In this document: positions 31,831-39,562 of the stretch, in pieces | Layout: every line of letters begins with the position of its first letter | Numbering within the stretch: position 1 is the first letter of the stretch | Source: Bradyrhizobium macuxiense | Lineage (GTDB): Bacteria > Pseudomonadota > Alphaproteobacteria > Rhizobiales > Xanthobacteraceae | Direction of reading: 5' to 3' | Assembly: GCF_001542415.1 (NCBI RefSeq) | Contig: NZ_LNCU01000088.1 | Coordinates: forward strand, 84,278-123,839 | Length of the DNA stretch: 39,562 bases | The notes under the pieces: model-generated | What the model was told of the DNA's origin: nothing | The model's input: the letters and a program-made list of their open reading frames with translations, nothing else | The model's database searches: none | Program-made: the position numbers and the translations under genes

Positions 31831-32777
31831 GAACGTTCAGCTACGAACGTGCAGCCTCGCCAGACGCCGCCGCCGCGGCTGCCGGGCAGGCCACGAACGC
31901 GAAATTCATTGCCGGAGGCACCAATCTGCTCGACCTGATGAAGCTCGAGATCGAGACCCCGGCGCATCTCATCGATGTCAACGGCCTGGCACTGGATCGG
32001 ATCGACGCGACGGCGGACGGCGGCCTGCGCATCGGCGCGCTGGTCCGCAACACAGATCTCGCGGCCGACGGCCGCGTGCGCCGCGACTACGCCGTGCTTT
32101 CGCGCGCGCTGCTGGCCGGCGCCTCCGGCCAGCTGCGCAACAAGGCGACCACGGCCGGCAATCTCCTGCAGCGGACGCGCTGTCCGTATTTCTACGACAC
32201 CAATCTGCCGTGCAACAAACGCAAGCCGGGCAGCGGCTGCGCCGCGATCGGCGGCTTCAGCCGGCAGCACGCGGTGATCGGCGCCAGCGAAGCGTGCATC
32301 GCGACCCATCCAAGCGACATGGCGGTGGCGATGCGCGCGCTCGATGCTGTTATCGAGACTGTGCGGCCCGACGGCGCCACGCGGACCATACCTATTGCCG
32401 AACTGCATCGGTTGCCGGGCGACCATCCCGAGGTCGAGACCACGCTCGCGCCCGGCGAGTTGATTACTGCCGTGGTGCTGCCGAAACCGGTCGGCGGCGC
32501 GCAGGCCTATCGGAAAGTTCGCGACCGCGCCTCCTATGCGTTTGCGCTGGTGTCGGTTGCTGCGATCGTCCAGCCCGACGGTTCGGGCCGCGTCGCGCTT
32601 GGCGGCGTCGCACACAAGCCATGGCGGGTCGAGGCGGCGGAAGCGGAGTTGCCGCGCGGCGCCAAGGCGGTCACCGCGCGCCTGCTCGCCGACGCAAGGC
32701 CGACGCGGGACAACGCTTTCAAGCTGCCACTCGCCGAGCGAACGCTGTCGGCGGTGCTGCGCGAGGCCAGGGCCTAG
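31827..32777 (+). CDS. paoB: PaoB-like FAD-binding subunit of aldehyde oxidoreductase
   Basis: A 316-residue FAD subunit of a molybdenum hydroxylase. The FAD-binding motif AKFIAGGTNLLDLM is near the N-terminus, the second FAD segment is ATTAGNLLQRTRCPYFYDTN, and the C-terminal part (LPGDHPEVETTLAPGELITA, RKVRDRASYAFALVSVAAIV) is the CO-dehydrogenase flavoprotein-type domain. An inserted loop carries Cys119, 129, 138 and 157, which match the extra [4Fe-4S] cluster known in E. coli PaoB. The ATG overlaps the paoA stop (ATGA), showing translational coupling. PaoC starts 28 bases after its stop codon. Confidence 0.92.
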   Translation: MRTFSYERAASPDAAAAAAGQATNAKFIAGGTNLLDLMKLEIETPAHLIDVNGLALDRIDATADGGLRIGALVRNTDLAADGRVRRDYAVLSRALLAGASGQLRNKATTAGNLLQRTRCPYFYDTNLPCNKRKPGSGCAAIGGFSRQHAVIGASEACIATHPSDMAVAMRALDAVIETVRPDGATRTIPIAELHRLPGDHPEVETTLAPGELITAVVLPKPVGGAQAYRKVRDRASYAFALVSVAAIVQPDGSGRVALGGVAHKPWRVEAAEAELPRGAKAVTARLLADARPTRDNAFKLPLAERTLSAVLREARA

Positions 32778-32805
32778 ATAACAGGGCCTAGACAAGGGTT
32801 AGAGC

Positions 32806-35013
32806 ATGCGATTCGAACATCCAGCCACCTTCAATCCGATCGACCAACTCAAGGTGGTCGGCCGGCCGACCAGCCGGATCGAGGGGCCGTTGAAGACAAC
32901 GGGTACCGCGCCCTACGCCTATGAACGTCATGATGTCGTGACCGAGCAGGCCTATGGCTACGTGGTGGGATCGGCGATCGGCAAGGGGCGTATCAATGCG
33001 ATCGATCTCGCCGCGGCCAAGGCGGCGCCAGGCGTGCTCGCCATCGTCACCGCCGGCAATGCCGGCAAGCTTGACAAGGCAGAGCGCAACCCGGCGCCGC
33101 TGCTCGGCGGCCCTGAGATCGCGCACTATCACCAAGCCGTCGCCGTGGTGGTCGCCGAGACCTTCGAGCAGGCGCGTGCCGCCGCGCAACTGGTTCGGGT
33201 CGATTACGCGCCGGGCGACGGCCGCTTCGATCTGGCAGCGTCGCGGGACAAGGCTTTCACCCCCGATCCCAAGATCGGCGGACCGGCCGACACGGCGGTG
33301 GGTGACTTTGCAGCGACGTTCGCCGCAGCCCCGGTCCAACTCGATGCGACCTACACCACGCCGGACCAGGGCCACGCGATGATTGAGCCGCACGCTTCGA
33401 TCGCGGCGTGGGAGGGCGACGGGCTGACGGTCTGGACCTCCAACCAGATGATCGCCTGGGGCGCGACTGACTTGGCGAAGACGCTCGGGATCCCGAAGGA
33501 GAATGTCCGGCTGATCTCGCCCTATATCGGCGGCGGCTTCGGCGGCAAGCTGTTCCTGCGCGCCGACGTGCTGCTCGCTGCGCTCGGTGCGCGAGCCGCG
33601 GCCCGTCCGGTCAAGGTGGCGTTGCAGCGTCCGCTGATGTTTAACAACACCACGCATCGGCCGGCGACGATCCAGCGCATCCGCATCGGCGCCGATCGCG
33701 ACGGCAAGATCAGTGCGATCGGCCATGAGAGCTGGTCCGGCAACGTGAAGGACGGCGAGCCGGAGGTCACGGTCAACCAAACGCGGCTGCTTTATGCCGG
33801 CGCCAACCGGATGACCGCGATGCGGCTCTCGGAGCTCGATCTGGCGGAAGGCAATGCGATGCGCGCTCCCGGAGAGGCCTCCGGCATGATGGCGCTCGAA
33901 ATCGCGATCGACGAACTCGCCGAGAAGTTCGGCATGGATCCGATCGAGCTGCGCATCAAGAACGATACCCAGGTCGATCCGGAGCATCCGGAGCGGCCGT
34001 TCTCGAAGCGCCAGCTCGTCGAATGCTTGCGCGAAGGCGCCACGCGGTTCGGCTGGAGCCGGCGCAACCCGCAAACCGGCAAGGTGCGCGACGGACGCTT
34101 CCTCGTCGGCTTCGGCGTTGCCGCCGCGTTCCGCAACAATCTCCTCACCAAGTCGGCGGCGCGGGTGCGCCTCGACCGGGACGGCAGGGTGACGGTCGAG
34201 ACCGACATGACCGATATCGGCACCGGCTCCTACACCATCATTGGGCAGACCGCGGCCGAGATGATGGGCGTGCCGCTGGACAAGGTCGTGGTTCGGCTTG
34301 GCGATTCCGATTTTCCGGTCTCATGCGGCTCCGGCGGGCAGTGGGGCGGCAACAATTCCACGGCCGGTGTCTACGCCGCCTGTGTCAAGCTGCGCGAGGC
34401 CATCGCGCAGAAGCTCGGCTTCAACTCCGCCGAAGCGGTGTTTGCGGACGACGTCGTCCGATCAGGCAATCGCAGCGTGGCGCTGGCACAGGCCGCCGGC
34501 AATGACGGCATCACGGCGGAGGACGCCATCGAGTACGGCGATCTCGCCAAGACCTACCAGCAGTCGACCTTCGGCGCGCATTTCGTCGAGGTCGGCGTCG
34601 ATGCCGACACGGCGGAAGTCCGGGTACGGCGGATGCTCGCGGTATGCGCCGCGGGCCGCATTCTGAATCCGACCGCCGCGCGCAGCCAGGTGATCGGTGC
34701 GATGACCATGGGCGTCGGCGCCGCTCTGATGGAGGACCTGGTGGTCGACAAGCGCCACGGCTTCTTCGTCAACCACGATCTCGCCGGCTATGAGGTGCCC
34801 GTACATGCCGATATCCCGCATCAGGACATGTTCTTCCTCGACGAGACCGATCCGATGTCGTCGCCGATGAAGGCCAAGGGCGTCGCCGAGCTCGGCATCT
34901 GTGGTGTTGCAGCCGCGGTCGCCAACGCGGTCTACAATGCGACCGGCGTGCGCGTGCGCGACTATCCGATCACGCTCGACAAGCTGCTGGATCGAATGCC
35001 GGACGCCGCGTGA
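32806..35013 (+). CDS. paoC: PaoC-like molybdenum cofactor-binding subunit of aldehyde oxidoreductase
   Basis: A 735-residue large subunit of a xanthine-oxidase-family enzyme that binds the molybdenum cofactor and oxidises aldehydes to carboxylic acids. Family motifs include VVGRPTSRIEGPLKTTG, ISPYIGGGFGGKLFLRADVL, NAMRAPGEASGMMALEIAID, TDMTDIGTGSYTIIGQTAAE and CGSGGQWGGNNSTAGVYAAC. The active-site Glu (about residue 695) is in KGVAELGICGVAAAVANAVY. Length and order match E. coli PaoC (732 residues). No Tat signal is present, so it is presumably exported folded with PaoA. The paoD/XdhC-type maturation factor is not adjacent. The next gene, dinB, is convergent. Confidence 0.93.
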   Translation: MRFEHPATFNPIDQLKVVGRPTSRIEGPLKTTGTAPYAYERHDVVTEQAYGYVVGSAIGKGRINAIDLAAAKAAPGVLAIVTAGNAGKLDKAERNPAPLLGGPEIAHYHQAVAVVVAETFEQARAAAQLVRVDYAPGDGRFDLAASRDKAFTPDPKIGGPADTAVGDFAATFAAAPVQLDATYTTPDQGHAMIEPHASIAAWEGDGLTVWTSNQMIAWGATDLAKTLGIPKENVRLISPYIGGGFGGKLFLRADVLLAALGARAAARPVKVALQRPLMFNNTTHRPATIQRIRIGADRDGKISAIGHESWSGNVKDGEPEVTVNQTRLLYAGANRMTAMRLSELDLAEGNAMRAPGEASGMMALEIAIDELAEKFGMDPIELRIKNDTQVDPEHPERPFSKRQLVECLREGATRFGWSRRNPQTGKVRDGRFLVGFGVAAAFRNNLLTKSAARVRLDRDGRVTVETDMTDIGTGSYTIIGQTAAEMMGVPLDKVVVRLGDSDFPVSCGSGGQWGGNNSTAGVYAACVKLREAIAQKLGFNSAEAVFADDVVRSGNRSVALAQAAGNDGITAEDAIEYGDLAKTYQQSTFGAHFVEVGVDADTAEVRVRRMLAVCAAGRILNPTAARSQVIGAMTMGVGAALMEDLVVDKRHGFFVNHDLAGYEVPVHADIPHQDMFFLDETDPMSSPMKAKGVAELGICGVAAAVANAVYNATGVRVRDYPITLDKLLDRMPDAA

Positions 35014-35098
35014 GCGGCGACGCAGCGTCCGTCGGTCGGTGGACGCGCCGAACGCATCCGATTAGCGCATATATCATGGCGCTTCCGAGCGTGGCGGG

Positions 35099-35662
35099 TC
35101 AGCCGCCCCATACGGTGGCTTCGGTCCACCCCAGCTCGGCGAATTCGCCTGCTCTTAGCGGCGCTTCGCCGGCTGCGAAGAACTCGTCGAGCTGCGGCGG
35201 CGCGACGCTCGTTGCGGAGAGCATGGCGTGGGCCTGGCCGCGATGATGGATCGCGTGCTGGAAGAGGTGCATCAGCAGGCGGTCGCGCCGCTCGATCTGG
35301 ATCGTGGTGTCGCGATTGATCCGCACGACATCGCTTAGCTGGTCGGGCGTCAGCGCATCGCAAACCGCGAGCAGGCGCTGATCGATCGCGCATTGCGCCG
35401 GCTTGAGCTCCGCGACCGACGGGCAGGGCACTTCATTGGCCCAGGCCTTCGGCCCGAGCCATCCGCCTTCCAGCGCGTCGACATAGAACAGGTCGATGAC
35501 GTAGATGTGGTTCAGTGTCCGCTGCAGGCTTGGGAAGAAGCCGGTTCGCTCGGCGGCAAACTCGGCCTGACTGAGCTGAGCGCAGGTCGTGAGGAGGCGG
35601 TGATTGGCCCAGGCGTTGTTGTAAGCGAAGGCGCGGAATGTCTGAACGAGGCTGGCCGGCAT
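35099..35662 (-). CDS. DinB family protein (four-helix bundle, metal-dependent)
   Basis: A 187-residue DinB/YfiT-like protein. The metal-binding His residues are in RTLNHIYVIDLFYVDALEGG and LMHLFQHAIHHRGQAHAML, the characteristic three-His pattern. NNAWANHRLLTTCAQLSQAE at the N-terminus and the C-terminal PPQLDEFFAA are typical of the family. Such proteins are often thiol-dependent transferases or stress proteins, but the activity here is unknown. ATG 35662 is favoured over ATG 35674 since its upstream GAG is better placed. A frameshifted copy of its 5' half lies at 37697-37987, about 2.3 kb away in the same direction. Confidence 0.88.
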   Translation of the reverse strand: MPASLVQTFRAFAYNNAWANHRLLTTCAQLSQAEFAAERTGFFPSLQRTLNHIYVIDLFYVDALEGGWLGPKAWANEVPCPSVAELKPAQCAIDQRLLAVCDALTPDQLSDVVRINRDTTIQIERRDRLLMHLFQHAIHHRGQAHAMLSATSVAPPQLDEFFAAGEAPLRAGEFAELGWTEATVWGG

Positions 35663-35719
35663 GTCTGATCTCATCGGATCGCAGCGATGCAGTATGTCGC
35701 GAAGTGCCGCAAGCAGAGT

Positions 35720-37480
35720 TCAATCCGGAAGCCCTGCCTTGCGAAGGCCACTCGCAAACATGGCGAAATCTTCTGGCCGTCTGAACGGCGCCAGGCGCTT
35801 GAGACTGGAGAGCCGAAAGTCGGGATCGGACTCAAATGCCTGCGAAATGACTCTTCCCGCTTCATCAAGTCGTCCCCCAAGCGCTTTGCTGGCCGCAGAG
35901 ATACAAATACCCAGCAAGAAACTCGGAAGGTCGCGAGTGGCCTGATCAGCCAACGATGACGCCTCGTCATAGCGGTGCGCCAGGAGATGGGCACAAGCGG
36001 CTGCCGCATGAATGCCAAACATCGCTGGATCCAGCGGGCTCAACCGCAGTGCGCGCCCAGCGTGGTCAATCGCGAGATCCGGCTCTCCTCTCCACACCCT
36101 GAGCCAGGCACTCAGCATCCAGGCTGACGCATAGTTGGGATTGACCGCGAGTCCATGATCCATAAATGCTGCAGCATCGTCGAACTCCTGATCGATAAAT
36201 GCAAGTGCGTATCCACCCAAACACATCGCAACCGGGTCATCTCTGCCAATAAGCACCGCCGTGCGCGCCAGTCGCGTCGCCTCGCCGCTTTCCAGCGTCG
36301 CGTCCGTCATCCAACCATGAGCCTTCCGACGCACATAGCACCAGGCAGCCAGACCGTAAGCAGCGGCAAGACCGGGCTCGAGCTCGATTGCTGCTCTAAA
36401 ATGCTCAAGTCCCTCATTATTCCCATCCCTTGTCCACCGATGAATGCACGCGAGCCCACGGAGGTAGCGATCGTATGCGTCCAGATTTTCGATCGGCTTC
36501 CGCAGGGCCCGCTTAATCTCCGCATGCTGCAGCTTCGGCGCAATCGCGCCAACGACACTGACCGTCACTTGGTCCTGAAGATCAAACATATCTTCGAGCG
36601 TTCCATCGAAGTGATTAGCCCAGAGATGCGCTCCAGTATCCGCGTCAACAAGCTGGCTCGATATGCGAACGCGAGCGTCGGCCCTGCGAACGCTTCCCTC
36701 CAGTATGTAGCGAACCCCCAACTCGCGGCCGACCTGCTTCACATCGACCGCGCGGCCCTTGTAAGTGAAGCTTGAGTTTTTTGCGATCACAAACAGCCAG
36801 CGAAACCGCGACAGCGCCATTGTAATGTCTTCCACGATGCCGTCCGCGAAGTACTGTTGCTCAGGATCCGTACTGAGATTTTGGAAGGGCAGAACGGCGA
36901 TGGAGGGTTTGGCTGGTAGTGCCAAGACAGGCCTTTGGCTCATTGCGCTGCCGCGATCCCTAACTCTGAAAACTCGGACGGGGCGTTCGATGTTTTTCAA
37001 TCTTTGTTCACCGCCATCGTCACAGGCGATATCGAGCTTGTCTCGGACGTGTCGGTGAGCATCGTCAGAAAGGCAAATACCGCCGGGCGTTGCTATACCT
37101 TCGAGACGTACTGCCACGTTGACAACGTCCCCGAAAATGTCGCCGGCATCTTTGATGATGTCGCCGACATTGATCCCGATCCTGAATTCAATACGTTGAT
37201 TCGACGGCACGGCCGCATTGCGCTCGGTCATCCCGCGCTGAACATCGAGAGCGCAACGCACGGCATCGACAACGCTGTCAAACTCAGCCAGCAACCCATC
37301 ACCGGTATTCTTGACAATGGTTCCACGATGGGCGGCAATGGTCGGGATAAACAGGCCCTGCAGATGCTCCCTGAGCCTGACATGAGTGCCTTCTTCGTCC
37401 ATGCCAGTCAGACGGCTGTAGCCAGCTGCGTCGGCTGCAAAAACGGCAACGAGCCGTCGCAAGAGGTGTTCGCGAGTCAA
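35720..37480 (-). CDS. Class III adenylate cyclase with TolB-like and TPR domains
   Basis: A 586-residue protein. Residues ~1-170 are a class III cyclase domain with the metal Asp in FAADAAGYSRLTG, Lys and Asp in IVKNTGDGLLAEFDSV and the Asn/Arg pair in VNVAVRLEGIATPGG, so activity is likely. A TolB/FlgO-like segment follows (IAVLPFQNLSTDPEQQYFAD, YILEGSVRRADARVRISSQL) and then tetratricopeptide repeats (DDAAAFMDHGLAVNPNYASA). Such cyclases are numerous in rhizobia. The start is the TTG at 37480, preceded by GCGAGGAGGAGTCC, a near-perfect ribosome-binding site; an upstream TTG at 37513 has none. Its base composition is clearly lower in G+C than its neighbours, and it lies between two dinB copies. 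Confidence 0.88.
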   Translation of the reverse strand: MTREHLLRRLVAVFAADAAGYSRLTGMDEEGTHVRLREHLQGLFIPTIAAHRGTIVKNTGDGLLAEFDSVVDAVRCALDVQRGMTERNAAVPSNQRIEFRIGINVGDIIKDAGDIFGDVVNVAVRLEGIATPGGICLSDDAHRHVRDKLDIACDDGGEQRLKNIERPVRVFRVRDRGSAMSQRPVLALPAKPSIAVLPFQNLSTDPEQQYFADGIVEDITMALSRFRWLFVIAKNSSFTYKGRAVDVKQVGRELGVRYILEGSVRRADARVRISSQLVDADTGAHLWANHFDGTLEDMFDLQDQVTVSVVGAIAPKLQHAEIKRALRKPIENLDAYDRYLRGLACIHRWTRDGNNEGLEHFRAAIELEPGLAAAYGLAAWCYVRRKAHGWMTDATLESGEATRLARTAVLIGRDDPVAMCLGGYALAFIDQEFDDAAAFMDHGLAVNPNYASAWMLSAWLRVWRGEPDLAIDHAGRALRLSPLDPAMFGIHAAAACAHLLAHRYDEASSLADQATRDLPSFLLGICISAASKALGGRLDEAGRVISQAFESDPDFRLSSLKRLAPFRRPEDFAMFASGLRKAGLPD

Positions 37481-38325
37481 GGACTCCTCCTCGCCACGAG
37501 CCGGCGCCGGCAAACGGCCCCTTCAACGACGGATCGCCGTGCGACAGTTCGAAATGTTAGCTCCGTTCGGGTTCGACTACCACTGGGTCCAAAGCGAACC
37601 GGGACATCAGGTGTCCTTGCTCAGCCGCCCGGACGATATGGGGACCGGGTCTGGGCGTGATGTCTCGCCCCAATGCCGTAGAAGCGCTCGGACGGCGATC
37701 AGGCGCTGATCGATTGCGCGTTGCGCCGGCTGCAGCTGTGCAATTGACGGGAAGGGCACTTCATTCGCCCAGGCCTGCGGCCCGAGCCATCCGCCTTCCA
37801 GCGCGCCGACATAGAAGAGGTCGATGACGTAGATGTGGTTCAGCGTCCGCTCAGGCTTGGGAAGAAGCCGGTTCGCTCGGCGGCAAATTCGGCCTGATTG
37901 AGCCGAGCGCAGATCGTGAGGCGGTAATTGGCCCAGGCGTTGTTGTTAAGCGAAGGCGCGATAGGTCTGAACAAGGTCAGCCTGCATGTCGGTCCTCACC
38001 GGTTCGGGTGACACGAGCGAGTATTAACATGCATGGGATTGAAAAACGCGCGTTACGGTCGCAGTCGCATGGTCAGTGCGCGCAGCGGAAAATCGGTTCT
38101 GGAGTCGCCAACGGGCGAGGCTCGCTACGAGCAATCGCTTGAGCAAAGCGGGTTTTCGCAACGCTGCGCGCGGCAAACGGCGCTGGCCCTGGCGTCCTGG
38201 AACCCGGCGGAGAAGCGCGCTGCCCCGCAGCTTACTAAGGCAAACCAGCGAAAATGCTGGAACTAAAGGAAAGGATGATCGCGGCGCGCGTTGTGTGTGC
38301 TGGGGCAGCCTCGAGGAGAAAGCGC
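37481..38325. other. Long intergenic region with a dinB pseudogene copy
   Basis: An 845-base stretch upstream of the cyclase gene. It includes 37481-37690 with no recognisable gene, the dinB remnant at 37697-37987, and 38030-38325, where frames read without clear homology. CCAGC/GCTGG near 38246 forms a 5-bp hairpin. GAGGAGAAAG just before 38326 is the ribosome-binding site of the next gene. Confidence 0.55.
37697..37987 (-). pseudogene. Degraded copy of the 5' half of dinB
   Basis: On the minus strand the frame starts ATG (CAT at 37985-37987) with MQADLVQTYRAFA, against MPASLVQTFRAFAYNN in the intact gene. An inserted T makes TAA directly after RAFA. Further differences are a 3-base deletion near the GTGAGG sequence and a 1-base deletion in the CCGCT(G)CAGG segment, so frame is lost twice. 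The similarity runs to about codon 100 of dinB and stops at GCGATCAGGCGCTGATCGAT. It flanks the cyclase gene in the same orientation as dinB. Confidence 0.85.
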
Positions 38326-38607
38326 ATGAGAACCTATACTATCGCGCTGCTCATCGCCGGTGTCATGACAGCCGGCCCGACGATGGCTCAACAAGCGACT
38401 GACCAAAACCACGCCGGCACGACGAGTGCTCCGAGCGCCCAGAATTCCGGGAGCGGGATCCATGGTGCGCCGGGGAATAAGAACGGGCCAGCTCCGGGTC
38501 AAGGCACGGTGGGCTCGGACTCGCATAACCGCCACGTCCAGCAGCAGGATTCTTCAAAGGTCAAAGGGTTGCCCGGCAACAAGAGCGGCCCACCCGCGAA
38601 GCGGTGA
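38326..38607 (+). CDS. Small secreted protein with repeated PGNK(N/S)GP motif
   Basis: A 93-residue protein with an N-terminal signal peptide (YTIALLIAGVMTAGPTMAQ, cleavage after TMA). The mature part is low-complexity, rich in Gly, Ser, Asn, Pro and Gln, with GAPGNKNGPAPGQGTVG and GLPGNKSGPPAKR as two related units. It contains no cysteine. The ATG at 38326 has GAGGAGAAAGCGC, a strong ribosome-binding site. The function is unknown; such small exported peptides are common in rhizobia. The next small gene (38743-39018) shares the PG-x-K-x-G-S-P style. Confidence 0.75.
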   Translation: MRTYTIALLIAGVMTAGPTMAQQATDQNHAGTTSAPSAQNSGSGIHGAPGNKNGPAPGQGTVGSDSHNRHVQQQDSSKVKGLPGNKSGPPAKR

Positions 38608-38695
38608 GATGATCCGCTGCGGCTGTTGATCCTCGGTGATGCGAGGCAGAGACTCTTTGATGCGTGCTGATGAACGAGCGTTCATGGAACGTCGC

Positions 38696-38720
38696 TGTTC
38701 GCGCCGGGTTGGTTGCGGGG
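38696..38720 (+). promoter_or_regulatory. Possible EcfG-type promoter before the second small secreted protein
   Basis: GGAAC (38696-38700), 16 bases, then GGTT. The general stress sigma factor EcfG of alphaproteobacteria uses GGAAC-N16-17-CGTT; this differs at the first base of the second block. It lies 22 bases before the ATG at 38743. Confidence 0.3.
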
Positions 38721-38742
38721 GCGCACTTTGGAGAACAAAATA

Positions 38743-39018
38743 ATGAAGCGCACAATCATCGCACTTTCCGCAGCATGCCTGATGGCTTCCACCCCGGTTG
38801 CTTTTGCGCAGGGTGTTTCGAGCAAGTCGCCCGGGCACGAAATGCAAACCAAGGGCTCCAAGCGGGGAAGCCCCGGCGCCTCAGGCTACACACCTGGACA
38901 TGAGATGCAGGCGAGAGGATCGAAGGCGGGGAGCCCAGGGGCTTCCGGTTACGCGCCGGGCCAGACAACAGGTTCGGGCACCGGAATGAGCGGGAGCGGT
39001 TCTCATAGAGCCAGGTAG
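38743..39018 (+). CDS. Small secreted protein with tandem PGHEMQ repeats
   Basis: A 91-residue protein with a signal peptide (TIIALSAACLMASTPVAFA, cut before QGVSS). The mature part has two tandem units of about 21 residues, PGHEMQTKGSKRGSPGASGY and PGHEMQARGSKAGSPGASGY, then a Gly/Ser-rich tail TGSGTGMSGSGSHRAR. It has no cysteine after the signal. The function is unknown, but proteins with HEM repeats of this kind are known to me from rhizobial genomes. The ATG at 38743 has GGAGAACAAAATA upstream; GGAG is the likely ribosome-binding site. Confidence 0.75.
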   Translation: MKRTIIALSAACLMASTPVAFAQGVSSKSPGHEMQTKGSKRGSPGASGYTPGHEMQARGSKAGSPGASGYAPGQTTGSGTGMSGSGSHRAR

Positions 39019-39240
39019 CCGCATTGGGGCCGCCCTCATCGGGACACGCGGGAGCGAATGAGGACAGTCTCAGTTGTCCTTTGGCACAGCCAAGTGAGGA
39101 GGCCGCGGTCGGCGCGGCCTCCTCACTGCTGAGGCGTTCGCGTAGCGGCCCGTGCGGGCAAGCTGAGTTATCGCGCTGTTCGATGCCGCCCGGTGACAGG
39201 CGTGCGGCGCCGTGTTTGACAGTTGAATCCGAAGTTTCAC

Positions 39241-39388
39241 CCCGTCATTGCGAACGAAGCGAAGCAATCCACGTTGCGGCTTGTGGAGGCATGGATGCTT
39301 CCGCCTTCGCCAAGGCCCGGCGGGCAAGTCGTCACTTCAGCGCAAAATTGCTCCGCAATTTTGTCGCGAGCTCCTCGCGATGACGGGG
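39241..39388. repeat. Dispersed palindromic repeat, family G
   Basis: The element runs from CCCGTCATTGCGAACGAAGC (GAAGCAATCCACG follows) to GAGCTCCTCGCGATGACGGG. The outer ends are inverted, and GCGCAAAATTGCTCCGCAATTTTG is an inner near-palindrome. It is a familiar repeat type in Bradyrhizobium and Rhodopseudomonas. It occupies the gap between the repeat-protein gene and the acyl-CoA dehydrogenase end. Confidence 0.75.
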
Positions 39389-39405
39389 AAGAGAGCGTGA
39401 GCGCG

Positions 39406-39562
39406 CTACCCCGCCAGCACCGCGTCCGCGCCGATCACGGCTTCGGCGCTCTCGGTCACCGTCTTCTCGAGCGACGGCGCCTGCACGGTGACGTTCTCGG
39501 CGAAGAAACGTGCCAGCGCGACGTAACGCTGCGGCTCGGCGTCGCCATTGGCTTTCGCTGCC
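39406..39562 (-). CDS. Acyl-CoA dehydrogenase C-terminal end (start outside window)
   Basis: The minus-strand frame from the right edge reads AAKANGDAEPQRYVALARFF, then AENVTVQAPSLEKTVTESAE and AVIGADAVLAG before the stop. This matches the C-terminal domain (PF12806 type) of acyl-CoA dehydrogenases such as the DmdC-like group, where RFFAEN...APSLE...TVTEGA...AVL is typical. Only about 52 codons lie in the window, so the full function cannot be judged. The family G repeat lies just beyond the stop codon. Confidence 0.75.
   Translation of the reverse strand, partial: AAKANGDAEPQRYVALARFFAENVTVQAPSLEKTVTESAEAVIGADAVLAG

Noticed and set aside
1..39562. CRISPR array, tRNA, rRNA, prophage or insertion sequence
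   Set aside because: No regularly spaced direct repeats, no tRNA-like cloverleaf or T-loop sequence, and no transposase, integrase or phage genes were seen on either strand.

Overview
The window is G+C-rich DNA from the chromosome of an alphaproteobacterium. Bradyrhizobium or a close relative is the best inference. The protein sequences resemble that group, genes are separated by several families of palindromic dispersed repeats typical of it, and blocks such as pdxH / DnaJ-like / (fabI) / phosphatase / aroC and dxs-tlyA-RlmD-type follow orders familiar in Rhizobiales. No tRNA, rRNA, CRISPR array, prophage or insertion sequence was recognised.

Layout. 1-6 kb: 3' end of ribB, glutaryl-CoA dehydrogenase, a metallo-beta-lactamase-fold hydrolase, a DUF1499 membrane protein and an AlkK-like acyl-CoA synthetase. 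6-10 kb: two cell-wall proteins (extensin-like and an L,D-transpeptidase lipoprotein) that converge, a CorA transporter with a strong hairpin upstream, and a small Cys-containing protein. 10-17 kb: SDR oxidoreductase, pdxH, small lipoprotein, CbpA-type DnaJ protein, an ECF sigma/anti-sigma pair, what looks like the first codons of a lost fabI, a histidine phosphatase and aroC. 17-21.5 kb: GAF-like/class III cyclase with an EamA exporter, a ClpS2-type adaptor, a DUF1194 secreted protein and a nucleotidyltransferase. 21.7-28 kb: a minus-strand block with xseB, dxs, a nucleoside deoxyribosyltransferase, tlyA and an RlmD/TrmA-type methyltransferase (the last three overlap), preceded by a histone-deacetylase-family hydrolase. 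28-31 kb: secreted 5'-nucleotidase and enoyl-CoA hydratase. 31-35 kb: a complete paoABC-type periplasmic aldehyde oxidoreductase operon with a Tat signal. 35-38 kb: a dinB gene, a lower-G+C adenylate cyclase/TPR gene, then a frameshifted second copy of the 5' part of dinB. 38-39.5 kb: two small secreted repeat proteins and the 3' end of an acyl-CoA dehydrogenase.

Most of the window is housekeeping or central metabolism: riboflavin, PLP, chorismate and isoprenoid pathways, rRNA modification and acyl-CoA catabolism. The points that stand out are the dinB duplication around a compositionally different cyclase gene, the truncated fabI start between the sigma-factor genes and the phosphatase, the paoABC operon, the ClpS variant with an altered specificity pocket, and the tandem-repeat secreted peptides. 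All family assignments were made by reading motifs; no database search was run.
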